This document shows, piece after piece, positions 34,158 through 41,772 of a stretch of 64,000 nt of DNA. The stretch comes from an uncultured Eubacteriales bacterium. Lineage in GTDB: Bacteria > Bacillota > Clostridia > Christensenellales > CAG-138. The translations under genes were made by a program, and so were the position numbers. The DNA lies in contig UQWD01000004.1 of the NCBI GenBank assembly GCA_900544555.1, positions 120,384 through 184,383 on the forward strand, written 5' to 3'. Each line of letters begins with the position of its first letter. Within the stretch, counting starts at the first letter, position 1. A model generated the notes under the pieces. That model was given only the letters and a program-made list of their open reading frames with translations, was not told the origin of the DNA and searched no databases.

Positions 34158-35221
34158 TATTTTTCCCCCTGTCTCTGTGATATTAATTTCTCAACATCCT
34201 GTATAAACCGGGGAGTCAGTTCCTCCGCCTCCGCCGAATACGCCGGTTCGCCCTTAATAAATACAACGCCCATTCCATCGCCAAAAGCTATGCCCATATC
34301 CGCTTCCCGAGCCTCCCCGGGGCCGTTTACGGCACATCCCATCACCGCTATTTTCAGCGGCACGTCTGTGTTCGGAAGGGCGGCCTCAATCTCCATCACC
34401 ATTTTCTCCAGGTCAACCCGCGTCCGCCCGCATGTGGGGCAGCTGATAATCTCTATCCCCGTTCGCCGAGCGCCGGCGGCCTGTAAAATTGATTTGGCCG
34501 CCCATACTTCCTTTACCGGATCTCCGGTAATAGATACCCTTATAGTATCCCCGATTCCGTCAAGCAGCAACGCCCCTAAGCCGACGGCGGATTTTATTAC
34601 AGCGGTTTCGCCTGGCCCGGCTTCTGTAACGCCGATATGAAGCGGATACTGAGCGCACCGCGATATCAACCTGTACGCAGCCACGGTATCCGGCGCGTTT
34701 GAGGCTTTAATGGACAGCACAATATCCTCAAACCCTTCCTTCTCTAGAATCCGCACGTGCTTCATGGCGCTTTCAACCATCGCCTCCGGGGTCGGCCCGC
34801 CGAATTTTTCCAGAACGTCCTTCTCAACCGATCCGGAATTAACCCCAATGCGGATGGGTACTCCGTGCGCCTTTGCGCAGCTTACCAGCCTGCGTATATT
34901 TTCCCGGCCGCCGATATTGCCCGGATTAAACCGTATTTTATCAACGCCGTTCTCCATCGAGCCGATGGCAAGTCGGTAATCAAAATGGATATCGGCTACC
35001 AACGGTATGTTTACCGCGCTTCGTATTGCCGGTATTGCCCGGACGCATTCGCCATCGAATACCGAAATGCGTATAATTTCGCAGCCCGCCTGTTCAAGCC
35101 TTAGAATCTGCGCAATCGTAGCCTGAACGTCCCGCGTATCGGTATTGGTCATGGATTGTATGGATATGGGGGCGCGGCCGCCCATGGCGACCGCGCCCAC
35201 TCTTATAAGTTTAGCCGTCAT
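34154..35221 (-). CDS. ispG: 4-hydroxy-3-methylbut-2-en-1-yl diphosphate synthase (flavodoxin)
   Basis: Iron-sulfur enzyme of the MEP isoprenoid pathway. 355 residues: TIM barrel with MTNTDTRDV and FNPGNIGG, then the reductase-like domain with the cluster cysteines in CPTCGR and MGCAVNGPGEAREAD. Start ATG at 35221 has AGGAGG 6 nt upstream and overlaps the rseP stop region. dxr lies two genes upstream in the same operon, supplying an earlier step. Confidence 0.96.
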   Translation of the reverse strand: MTAKLIRVGAVAMGGRAPISIQSMTNTDTRDVQATIAQILRLEQAGCEIIRISVFDGECVRAIPAIRSAVNIPLVADIHFDYRLAIGSMENGVDKIRFNPGNIGGRENIRRLVSCAKAHGVPIRIGVNSGSVEKDVLEKFGGPTPEAMVESAMKHVRILEKEGFEDIVLSIKASNAPDTVAAYRLISRCAQYPLHIGVTEAGPGETAVIKSAVGLGALLLDGIGDTIRVSITGDPVKEVWAAKSILQAAGARRTGIEIISCPTCGRTRVDLEKMVMEIEAALPNTDVPLKIAVMGCAVNGPGEAREADMGIAFGDGMGVVFIKGEPAYSAEAEELTPRFIQDVEKLISQRQGEKY

Positions 35222-35223
35222 CA

Positions 35224-36249
35224 TCAGCCTCCTACAATGGCTATAATATCGACTACTGAAAGATATATGATGAACCCTAACAGCAGAACCATGCCTATAA
35301 GATGCACCATGCCTTCCTTTTCCGGTGCGATTGGCTTGCCGCGAATCCACTCTATGATGAGGAATACGAGCCTTCCCCCATCAAGAGCCGGTATTGGCAG
35401 TATGTTCATAAGCCCAAGGCTGATGCTTAAAAGAACGGCCAAGCGGAGCACGGTTTCAAAGCTGGAACGTACCGCCGTCGCGATGGTGTTGATGATTTGG
35501 AACGGCCCCATCCACTGATCCGATTTGAATCCATTCACAAACGTGTTCTTAAGCGCTCCAAGCGTCTCCTCAATTACCGAAGTTACGTAGGTGAACGAAT
35601 GGCCAACAGCGGGGAAAAATGCATACTGCTTCCGCGCGGCCTGTATGGATATGCCAAGATAATTGTATCCCTTTTCCGCGTCGTACATGTCATGTACCGT
35701 TATTTCTATAATCTCTTCGCCGCGTTCCAGCGTAATTACGGCCGATTCTCCGTCCGCCGCGCGTATCTTGCCTACCGTTTCGTTAAAGTAATCGATCCTG
35801 TCGCCGTCAATGGCGTAAATAATATCGCCCTCGCGTATGCCCGCCTCTCTGGCGGGCGAATCCTCCTCAAACGACGCTATCTGCGGGACGTAATCGCCGT
35901 AAGTCATCAGCGTGACGGAAGCAAAGATCAGCGCGAAAAGGATATTCATAATCGGCCCGGCGATAACGACCAGTATCCGCTTCCAGGGCTTTTGCGCGTT
36001 AAAGCATTCACTGTCGCTAACGCCCTCATCCTCGCCGTAAAACCGGCACATTCCGCCTATTGGCAGCGCCCGGATGGAATACTGGATACCATTTTTCACC
36101 TTCTTTAACAGTACCGGCCCCATGCCGATGGCAAACTCCATGATACGGAACTTAAGCAGCCGGCCCATACCGTAATGGCCCAGCTCATGGAAAAACACCA
36201 GTACGCTTAATACGATAAGCGCACCCAAAATTGAGATAACCGTAGCCAA
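35224..36249 (-). CDS. rseP: RseP-type site-2 zinc metalloprotease
   Basis: Intramembrane protease that cuts anti-sigma factors and leftover signal peptides. 341 residues: HELGH zinc motif in the first transmembrane helix, a PDZ domain (about 120-200, REGDIIYAIDG), and LMNILPIPALDGGRL supplying the third zinc ligand. Set between dxr and ispG, the conserved order. Confidence 0.95.
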   Translation of the reverse strand: MATVISILGALIVLSVLVFFHELGHYGMGRLLKFRIMEFAIGMGPVLLKKVKNGIQYSIRALPIGGMCRFYGEDEGVSDSECFNAQKPWKRILVVIAGPIMNILFALIFASVTLMTYGDYVPQIASFEEDSPAREAGIREGDIIYAIDGDRIDYFNETVGKIRAADGESAVITLERGEEIIEITVHDMYDAEKGYNYLGISIQAARKQYAFFPAVGHSFTYVTSVIEETLGALKNTFVNGFKSDQWMGPFQIINTIATAVRSSFETVLRLAVLLSISLGLMNILPIPALDGGRLVFLIIEWIRGKPIAPEKEGMVHLIGMVLLLGFIIYLSVVDIIAIVGG

Positions 36250-36260
36250 ATATCACACCG

Positions 36261-37418
36261 TCACTTTCTGCTTTGATAGTATTCCCCGGCATATCGCCTC
36301 GCCTGCGCGTCCGCCGCCATAATGTCTTGTACGGACGATATGGCGCCGGCGCTGAGCGCCATTTTCCCCATTGCGTATTCTACGCAGCGGGGTATATCGA
36401 GAAAACCCGATTCCCCTTCAAAAAATTTCTGCACCGCTACCTCGTTCGCGCCGTTATACGCTATCGGCATAGCTTCGCCTTCGTGCATCGCTTCGTATGC
36501 CAGCTTTATAGCGGGAAACGCCTCCGTATCGGGAGCGTAAAAACATAATTCCCGCATATCGTAGAGGCTTAGCCGCTTAACGCTTCCCCGTTTTCTTTCC
36601 GGGTATGTCAGCGCATATTGTATGGCCAACCGCATATCGGGTACGCTCATTTGCGCCATAACGGCTCCATCACGGAATTCCACCATAGAGTGTACTATGG
36701 ATTGCGGGTGGATGACAACACGAATCTTATCGCCTGGAACATGGAACAGATACCCCGCTTCCATGATTTCTAGGCCCTTATTGAACATTGTAGCCGAATC
36801 GACGGATATTTTTCTTCCCATGCTCCAGACAGGGTGGTTCATAGCCTGCTCAGGGGTGATATGCCGCATCTGATCCAAGGTATAACCCTTAAACGGCCCC
36901 CCGGAAGCGGTTAAAATAAGGCTTTGAATTTCAGTGCGTGTTGAGCTGTTCAAGCATTGAAATATCGCGGACTGCTCGCTGTCCACCGGCAAAATTGCCC
37001 CTCCATAGCGGCTTATCAGCCCGTCAATAATGCCGCGCCCGCATACGATGCTCTCCTTATTGGCCAACGCCACCTTTTTCCCTAGCTTTAAAGCAGCGAT
37101 AAGCGGTCGCAATCCGGCAAAACCGCTCACTGCGATAACGATAATATCCGCATCCGTTTGCGCCGCCGAGCAAGCCGCGCCCTCGCCCGCTTCGAGTTTT
37201 GTTCCCGGCGGCAAGCGCCCCATAAGTCCTTTAGCGCGCTCCTCAAGGCAAATGCCCGCGAACTGGGGCCTGAACTCGCATATTTGGTCCAAAAGCAATT
37301 CGCTGTTGTGATGCGCGCATAATGCCGTAATTGTAAACAACTCCGGGTTAGCGCGCGCTACCTCGAGCGTTTGTCTGCCTATTGAGCCTGTCGAGCCTAA
37401 AACCGCAATTTTTTTCAT
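36261..37418 (-). CDS. dxr: 1-deoxy-D-xylulose 5-phosphate reductoisomerase
   Basis: Second enzyme of the MEP pathway; NADPH-dependent, cytoplasmic. 385 residues: GSTGSIGRQTLEV at the N-terminus, ALANKESIVCG, the metal ligands in LPVDSEQSAIFQCL, TASGGPFKG and NHPVWSMGRKISVDSATMFNKGLE. The ATG overlaps the cdsA stop by 4 bp. Confidence 0.98.
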   Translation of the reverse strand: MKKIAVLGSTGSIGRQTLEVARANPELFTITALCAHHNSELLLDQICEFRPQFAGICLEERAKGLMGRLPPGTKLEAGEGAACSAAQTDADIIVIAVSGFAGLRPLIAALKLGKKVALANKESIVCGRGIIDGLISRYGGAILPVDSEQSAIFQCLNSSTRTEIQSLILTASGGPFKGYTLDQMRHITPEQAMNHPVWSMGRKISVDSATMFNKGLEIMEAGYLFHVPGDKIRVVIHPQSIVHSMVEFRDGAVMAQMSVPDMRLAIQYALTYPERKRGSVKRLSLYDMRELCFYAPDTEAFPAIKLAYEAMHEGEAMPIAYNGANEVAVQKFFEGESGFLDIPRCVEYAMGKMALSAGAISSVQDIMAADAQARRYAGEYYQSRK

Positions 37419-38239
37419 GGAAGGATCTCCGCAATCGCGTCATATAACGCATAAAAGTACAGGAATACGACCGGGGCGCACATAAGCACGCTGTCAAGGC
37501 GATCCATCATACCGCCGTGGCCGGGAAAGATTGTGCCGAAATCCTTTACGCCCGCCCAGCGCTTTAAGCTGGACGCGAACAGATCGCCAATCTGGCCGAT
37601 AACACCGCACGCGAGGCCGAGCACGATAAGCGAGATAAGATCGACCTTAGCATCCCAAATCCGCTGAGCAAAAAATACGATAACGCCGCCTAACGCGCCG
37701 CCAAGCACGCCGCCAACGCTGCCCTCCCAGGTTTTTTTCGGGCTGATATGGGGGCAGAGCTTTCGCTTGCCCCATAATACGCCTATGAAGTAAGCGACCG
37801 TATCGCCCATCAGCGGGCCGGCGCATGTCATCAGCAAAGCGACCCTGCCCAGACTGAAGCTTGGAAGGTCGCTAGCCAGCATAAACAGTATATAGAATGA
37901 TAACGGATAGATGTACAGCGACAATCCCGCCAGAACATCTTCCGTATTTCTTTTCTTGCTTATAACGCGTTCCGTAATGGTAGCGCCCACGCAAAATACT
38001 AAAAGTAAAAGCATGGAATACGTACCAAGATAATGATTAAAAGCGTAATAACCCGCGGCGAATATATATGATGGTATTGCAAACGGTTTCCAGCCCTTAG
38101 CGCGGAAAATACACCGCATCTCGTATACGCTTATTAACGTCGCCAATGAAAAAACAACGCATTGCAGCAACCCGCCCGCAAATAACACCAGCGCCAGAAC
38201 CCCGGCAAGCAGCAAACCTACGATAATCCTTGTCAGCAT
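37415..38239 (-). CDS. cdsA: Phosphatidate cytidylyltransferase
   Basis: Membrane enzyme forming CDP-diacylglycerol from phosphatidate and CTP. 274 residues, about eight hydrophobic helices, and the signature region SPKKTWEGSVGG followed by QIGDLFASSLKRWAGVKDFG and PGHGGMMDRLDS. GGAGG precedes the ATG by 5 nt. It lies 15 bp after uppS. Confidence 0.96.
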   Translation of the reverse strand: MLTRIIVGLLLAGVLALVLFAGGLLQCVVFSLATLISVYEMRCIFRAKGWKPFAIPSYIFAAGYYAFNHYLGTYSMLLLLVFCVGATITERVISKKRNTEDVLAGLSLYIYPLSFYILFMLASDLPSFSLGRVALLMTCAGPLMGDTVAYFIGVLWGKRKLCPHISPKKTWEGSVGGVLGGALGGVIVFFAQRIWDAKVDLISLIVLGLACGVIGQIGDLFASSLKRWAGVKDFGTIFPGHGGMMDRLDSVLMCAPVVFLYFYALYDAIAEILP

Positions 38240-38254
38240 GGCTACCTCCAGTTA

Positions 38255-39004
38255 CTACGCCAGCGCCCCATATCGCCGGATTCTGCGCTGAAACTCCCTT
38301 AACGCCTGTATATACTCTTCGTTTGAAAAATCGGGAAAATACGTATCCGAAAACAGCAGCTCGGCGTAAGCCGCCTGATAGAGCATAAAGTTTGATAATC
38401 GTTTCTCCCCGCCCGTGCGTATAACCAGATCCAGATCCGGCAGCCCCCCGGTATACAGGGCGCGGCTTAGTTCATCCTCGGTAACGGCGGATGGTTTCAA
38501 GCCCCCGGCCGCAACCTGTTCCGCTAAGTTTCGCGCCGCATACGCCAGCTCGGACCTGCTCCCATAATTTAGCGCGATATTGAGCTTCAAGCCGGGGTTG
38601 CTCATTGTCCTGTTCATCGCCTCCGCCAGCGCGCCGCGAATATTACGCGGCATAGGCGACGTATCGCCGAGTATTCTTATGCATACCTTATTCGCGTGCA
38701 ACTCGTCGAGCTCGCGCGTAAAGTATTCAAGCAGTAATTCAAACAAAGCGCCCACCTCCGCCTTGGGCCTGCGCCAGTTTTCCGTAGAGAAAGCGTACAG
38801 CGAAAGGGCCTCTATCCCGAGGTCGGAAGTAAGGCGTATCAGCCCGCGCAGGCGTTCCATGCCCGCCCTGTGCCCCAGCATGCGCATCATCGAGCGGTTT
38901 GCGGCCCATCGGCCGTTTCCATCCATAATAATGCCTACATGTTTTGGCAGTTTCCCGGTCTCAAGCCCTAAATCCCTTATCTGCTTATCGGATAATTTTT
39001 TCAT
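38255..39004 (-). CDS. uppS: Undecaprenyl diphosphate synthase
   Basis: Cis-prenyltransferase making the C55 lipid carrier for wall synthesis. 249 residues: IIMDGNGRWA (catalytic Asp), YAFSTENW-R, LRNIALNYGSR-like LKLNIALNYGSRSELA and RTGGEKRLSNFMLYQ. GGAGG lies 3-4 nt before the ATG. First gene of the uppS-cdsA-dxr-rseP-ispG-polC string. Confidence 0.97.
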   Translation of the reverse strand: MKKLSDKQIRDLGLETGKLPKHVGIIMDGNGRWAANRSMMRMLGHRAGMERLRGLIRLTSDLGIEALSLYAFSTENWRRPKAEVGALFELLLEYFTRELDELHANKVCIRILGDTSPMPRNIRGALAEAMNRTMSNPGLKLNIALNYGSRSELAYAARNLAEQVAAGGLKPSAVTEDELSRALYTGGLPDLDLVIRTGGEKRLSNFMLYQAAYAELLFSDTYFPDFSNEEYIQALREFQRRIRRYGALA

Positions 39005-39113
39005 ATTCCTCCATTTCCGCCCTTTTAGCCCAACGTTACCATATGAAAAGCCACTAAAACTAATTGAGCGGAACTAACGCGGCTTTATTGAAGTAAAAGC
39101 GCAGCTTAACCAG

Positions 39114-39168
39114 CAAAACGCAAGCACGCAGTTATACCGCTACGAATCACCGGCATGCGTGCGTGCGT
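39114..39168 (-). terminator. Long hairpin between the pyrH-frr group and uppS
   Basis: Arms 39118-39130 and 39156-39168 match at 12 of 13 positions (ACGCAAGCACGCA against TGCGTGCGTGCGT), with a 25-nt loop and TTTT on the minus-strand 3' side. The rest of 39005-39290 shows no gene. Confidence 0.45.
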
Positions 39169-39290
39169 AAGTTGGACCGGTTAAATCAGCTTTTTTCCTA
39201 TACGGGATACACGGACGGAACATTCTGAGTATAGTTTCGCCGAATTACCCGGAGCGCTGATGAAGGCGTGCTCCCCAAATTCATGCGCTC

Positions 39291-39512
39291 TTATTGAGCT
39301 TTATGCCCGTCGGACTCGCACCCGGGGAAAGTTATAAACCGTGAAAACGTCAGCTCAACATCCTTCCCCTCAAGCATCCGCTGCCGAATCACGCGCGCTT
39401 CCCCGCCCTGTACGCCCTTTCGGCTTGAAACCTCTAAGCAACGTACAATCAGGCCCTCCTGCTCAAGCAGAGCGGCCGCGCCTTCAAGAGGCATGCCCAA
39501 TACTTCGATCAA
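39291..39512 (-). CDS. Small PASTA-like protein (73 aa)
   Basis: Short protein overlapping the end of frr by 4 bp. Seen: LGMPLEGAAALLEQEG, a pattern like the first half of a PASTA domain, then ARVIRQRMLEGKDVELTFSRF, like its second half; no signal peptide or membrane helix. Function unknown. The TTG start at 39512 has GGAGG only 1 nt upstream, so the real start may be the TTG or ATG five or seven codons later. Confidence 0.6.
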   Translation of the reverse strand: MIEVLGMPLEGAAALLEQEGLIVRCLEVSSRKGVQGGEARVIRQRMLEGKDVELTFSRFITFPGCESDGHKAQ

Positions 39513-40060
39513 ACCTCCATGATCTCCTTTTCCTTATCAATCAGTATGGCATCTATATCCTTTATGGTCTGATCCGTTAATTTTTGAATCTGTTCTTCTA
39601 TGCGCTTCTGATCGTCCTCCGTAATTTCGCTGTCCTTACGCTGTTTCTTTATCTGCTCATTCGCGTCGCGGCGGATAGAACGAATTGCGACCTTCGCCTC
39701 CTCGCCTTTTTTCTTAACCGTCTTAACCAAATCCTTGCGGCGTTCAGACGTAAGCTCAGGGAAAATCAGGCGTATAATCTTTCCGTCGTTGGATGGGTTA
39801 ATACCCAAATCCGATTTTTGTATCGCCTTTTCCGCTTCTTTAAGCATGCTCGGATCAAAAAGCGATATGAGCAGCATGCGCGGCTCCGGCGATGAAATGT
39901 TGGCCATCTGGTTTAAAGGCGTCTGCGTTCCATAATAATCAACAGTAATACGGTCTAGCAGTTGGGCGTTCGCACGTCCGGCACGCAAGCCGCTCAGATC
40001 TCTTTTTAAAACGGAAATGGTTTTCCCCATCTTATCTTTTGCGGAATCAATAATATCCAT
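39509..40060 (-). CDS. frr: Ribosome recycling factor
   Basis: Splits post-termination ribosomes together with EF-G. 183 residues: DRITVDYYGTQTPLNQMANI, LINPSNDGKIIRL-like INPSNDGKIIRLIFPELTSERRK and the C-terminal helix KITDQ-like QIQKLTDQTIKDID. AAGGAGG precedes the ATG. 96 bp behind pyrH, in the conserved order pyrH-frr-uppS. Confidence 0.98.
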   Translation of the reverse strand: MDIIDSAKDKMGKTISVLKRDLSGLRAGRANAQLLDRITVDYYGTQTPLNQMANISSPEPRMLLISLFDPSMLKEAEKAIQKSDLGINPSNDGKIIRLIFPELTSERRKDLVKTVKKKGEEAKVAIRSIRRDANEQIKKQRKDSEITEDDQKRIEEQIQKLTDQTIKDIDAILIDKEKEIMEV

Positions 40061-40156
40061 ATCAATGCCTCCTTCTCGCTATAATTAAGGAATACTAGGA
40101 ATATTTTAATTGATATTACCAGGATTAACAAGGCTTTTGTTTGCGACTTACCTCCG

Positions 40157-40858
40157 TTAATCAATAATCGTGCCGACATTTGCCCCCATCGCCGCGCTGA
40201 TAATGCTTTTTTCGTCATGCATGGAGAACAATATAATGGGTATCGCCTGCTCTCGGCAGAATGTTATCGCCGTCAGATCCGTCGCTTTTAGGTTGTTTTG
40301 AACAACGTCGTCGTAGGATAAACGGCTGTACCGAACGGCGTTTGCGTCAACCCTTGGATCCGCTGAATACACGGCGTCTACATTCTTAGCAAGAAACAGC
40401 GCGTCGGCATGCACTTCCGCCGCGCGAAGGGCTGCCGCCGTATCCGTAGTTACAAAGGGGCTGCCCGACCCTCCCGCGAAAATAGCGATTTTCCCTTCGT
40501 CAAGCGCGGCCTGCGCCGCGCGAGCGCTGAACGTATCGCAAACGCGCTGCATTTGAACGGATGAAAGCAACCGGCATGGAGCACCCAGCCTCTCAAGGGC
40601 ATCCTGCATGGCAAGCGAATTGATTACCGTGGCCAGCATGCCCATATGGTCGGCCCGGTTTCGTTCCATATCCCCTGATGAGCGTCCCCTCCAGATATTT
40701 CCTCCGCCCAGCACAATCCCAACTTCAACGCCGGATTTTTGCAGCTGTGCGATTTGGCTAGCCGCTCTTTCCACCAGTTCAAAATCGATAGGATTGGCAG
40801 ACGCGCCTAAAGCCTCGCCGCTGATCTTTAAAACAATGCGTTTAAATTTTAACTTCAT
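40157..40858 (-). CDS. pyrH: Uridylate kinase
   Basis: UMP kinase of the amino-acid-kinase fold; makes UDP for all pyrimidine nucleotides. 233 residues: RIVLKISGEALG, VGIVLGGGNIWRG, ADHMGMLATVINSLA, GSGSPFVTTDTAAALRA and CREQAIPIILFS. The ATG at 40858 has AAGGAGG 5 nt upstream. Normally directly after tsf; here it is about 18 kb away and has its own promoter and a 325-nt leader. Confidence 0.97.
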   Translation of the reverse strand: MKLKFKRIVLKISGEALGASANPIDFELVERAASQIAQLQKSGVEVGIVLGGGNIWRGRSSGDMERNRADHMGMLATVINSLAMQDALERLGAPCRLLSSVQMQRVCDTFSARAAQAALDEGKIAIFAGGSGSPFVTTDTAAALRAAEVHADALFLAKNVDAVYSADPRVDANAVRYSRLSYDDVVQNNLKATDLTAITFCREQAIPIILFSMHDEKSIISAAMGANVGTIID

Positions 40859-40893
40859 CACTTCCTCCTTCCATATTCGGGCAAGAATCCCTT

Positions 40894-40927
40894 ACAAAAG
40901 GAACACCGCGTATGAGGATGTTCCTTT
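40894..40927 (-). terminator. Terminator-like hairpin in the pyrH leader
   Basis: AAAGGAACA and TGTTCCTTT pair over 9 bp, loop 13 nt, followed by T(T)G on the minus strand (TTTTG overall), 36 bp before the pyrH ATG. Position between a short leader ORF and pyrH is typical of an attenuator. Confidence 0.55.
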
Positions 40928-40944
40928 ATATCGTCATGTTATAA

Positions 40945-40989
40945 TCAAAAAAGACTGCTTTTATACGCACAAATAACCGTCTTATTCAT
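40945..40989 (-). CDS. 14-codon leader peptide upstream of pyrH
   Basis: ATG at 40989 with GGAGG 7 nt upstream, then 14 codons (MNKTVICAYKSSLF) and TGA, ending just before the terminator-like hairpin. The last codons read CTT TTT TGA, giving a run of six T in the RNA. Too short to be a functional enzyme; a cis-acting leader peptide is the best reading, but it could be chance. Confidence 0.4.
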   Translation of the reverse strand: MNKTVICAYKSSLF

Positions 40990-41093
40990 AGCGACTCCTC
41001 CGTTTTGCGTATTTAGTCAGTACATTCTTTCCCATGAATATTATCCCTATCCAACACATTTACGTGCTTGCGCTTGCTTTTGCGATAAGGAAT

Positions 41094-41165
41094 AGCACAG
41101 GAAGCTGATGTCCTGCGCTTTATGTCTTATGCTGAATTGCAGCTCTAGTGTAAATTGGGTGCAAA
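41094..41165 (-). repeat. Diverged copy of the tsf-terminator repeat in the pyrH leader
   Basis: AGCACAGGA/TCCTGCGCT (41094-41119) forms a 9-bp hairpin with one wobble; the following bases (TTATGCTG..ATTGCAGCTC) resemble those beside the tsf terminator at 59.16-59.20 kb. Probably a worn copy of the same unit. Confidence 0.4.
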
Positions 41166-41189
41166 GCTAACGCATACAGGACTTGAGAT

Positions 41190-41218
41190 ATTATAGCAAA
41201 TGGGCTCAACCTTTTCAA
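41190..41218 (-). promoter_or_regulatory. Probable pyrH promoter
   Basis: TTGAAA (41218-41213), 17 bp, TATAAT (41195-41190) on the minus strand. Transcription would start near 41183 and give a leader of about 325 nt before pyrH. Confidence 0.6.
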
Positions 41219-41269
41219 GACCGCTGCCGTAAAAGGCCGGTATAGATAGAAAATAAGAAAACGTAGGCA

Positions 41270-41473
41270 ATGAGGTATAGAACAGCTATGCTGGATAAGA
41301 GAAATTCCGTCATGCGATTCCTTGAGCCTAATCCCAAAGAATCAGTATCATTGGATCAGTTTAAAGTAATTCTAATATTCGCAAGGGTAATATGTCATTC
41401 CTTAACGCAAGCTTTAAACGCTAGAAATCGTTATGCACACAATGATCTATCCACTGAATTTTGTATCGATTGA
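41270..41473 (+). pseudogene. Small ORF resembling the end of a HEPN-type domain
   Basis: 67 codons, not recognised with confidence. The C-terminal part reads ALNARNRYAHND, close to the R-x4-H RNase motif of Swt1-type HEPN domains, and the preceding helix is hydrophobic. A full domain would need about 100 more residues, so this is a fragment or a chance match. A rho-independent terminator follows on the same strand, which suggests it is or was transcribed. No good ribosome site. Confidence 0.3.
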
Positions 41474-41481
41474 CTGGTCAA

Positions 41482-41518
41482 AAATAAGCAACGCTATTAA
41501 TTAAGGCGCTGCTTATTT
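41482..41518 (+). terminator. Terminator after the HEPN-like fragment
   Basis: AAATAAGCA (41482-41490) and TGCTTATTT (41510-41518) form a 9-bp stem with extra GC pairs inside, 9 bp behind the stop of the small ORF. Confidence 0.55.
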
Positions 41519-41657
41519 GTTAAAATACCATCCGCATGCATTGGTGTATTTTTACTGAGCGCTTTCGCCTGCATATTCTTCAAGAAAAGAAATGAAAAGA
41601 GCGAGTAAGTACCTATCAGTTGAAACAAAACCATACTTTGATGTACGATTCACCAAC

Positions 41658-41696
41658 AAAAAAAGAACCGAAACATTTACCTTATGTCCGCGGTCC
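41658..41696 (-). terminator. Terminator of the FtsX-type ABC operon
   Basis: On the minus strand GGACCG pairs with CGGTTC (one wobble), followed directly by seven T (41664-41658). A second hairpin GTCGGCTT/AAGCCGAC lies at 41719-41745, nearer the stop. Confidence 0.6.
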
Positions 41697-41772
41697 TTTC
41701 TATTTAATATCCTAGTAGGTCGGCTTTCAATTTTGTTAAGCCGACAAGCAGCAAGAATTCATTTATCGATAA

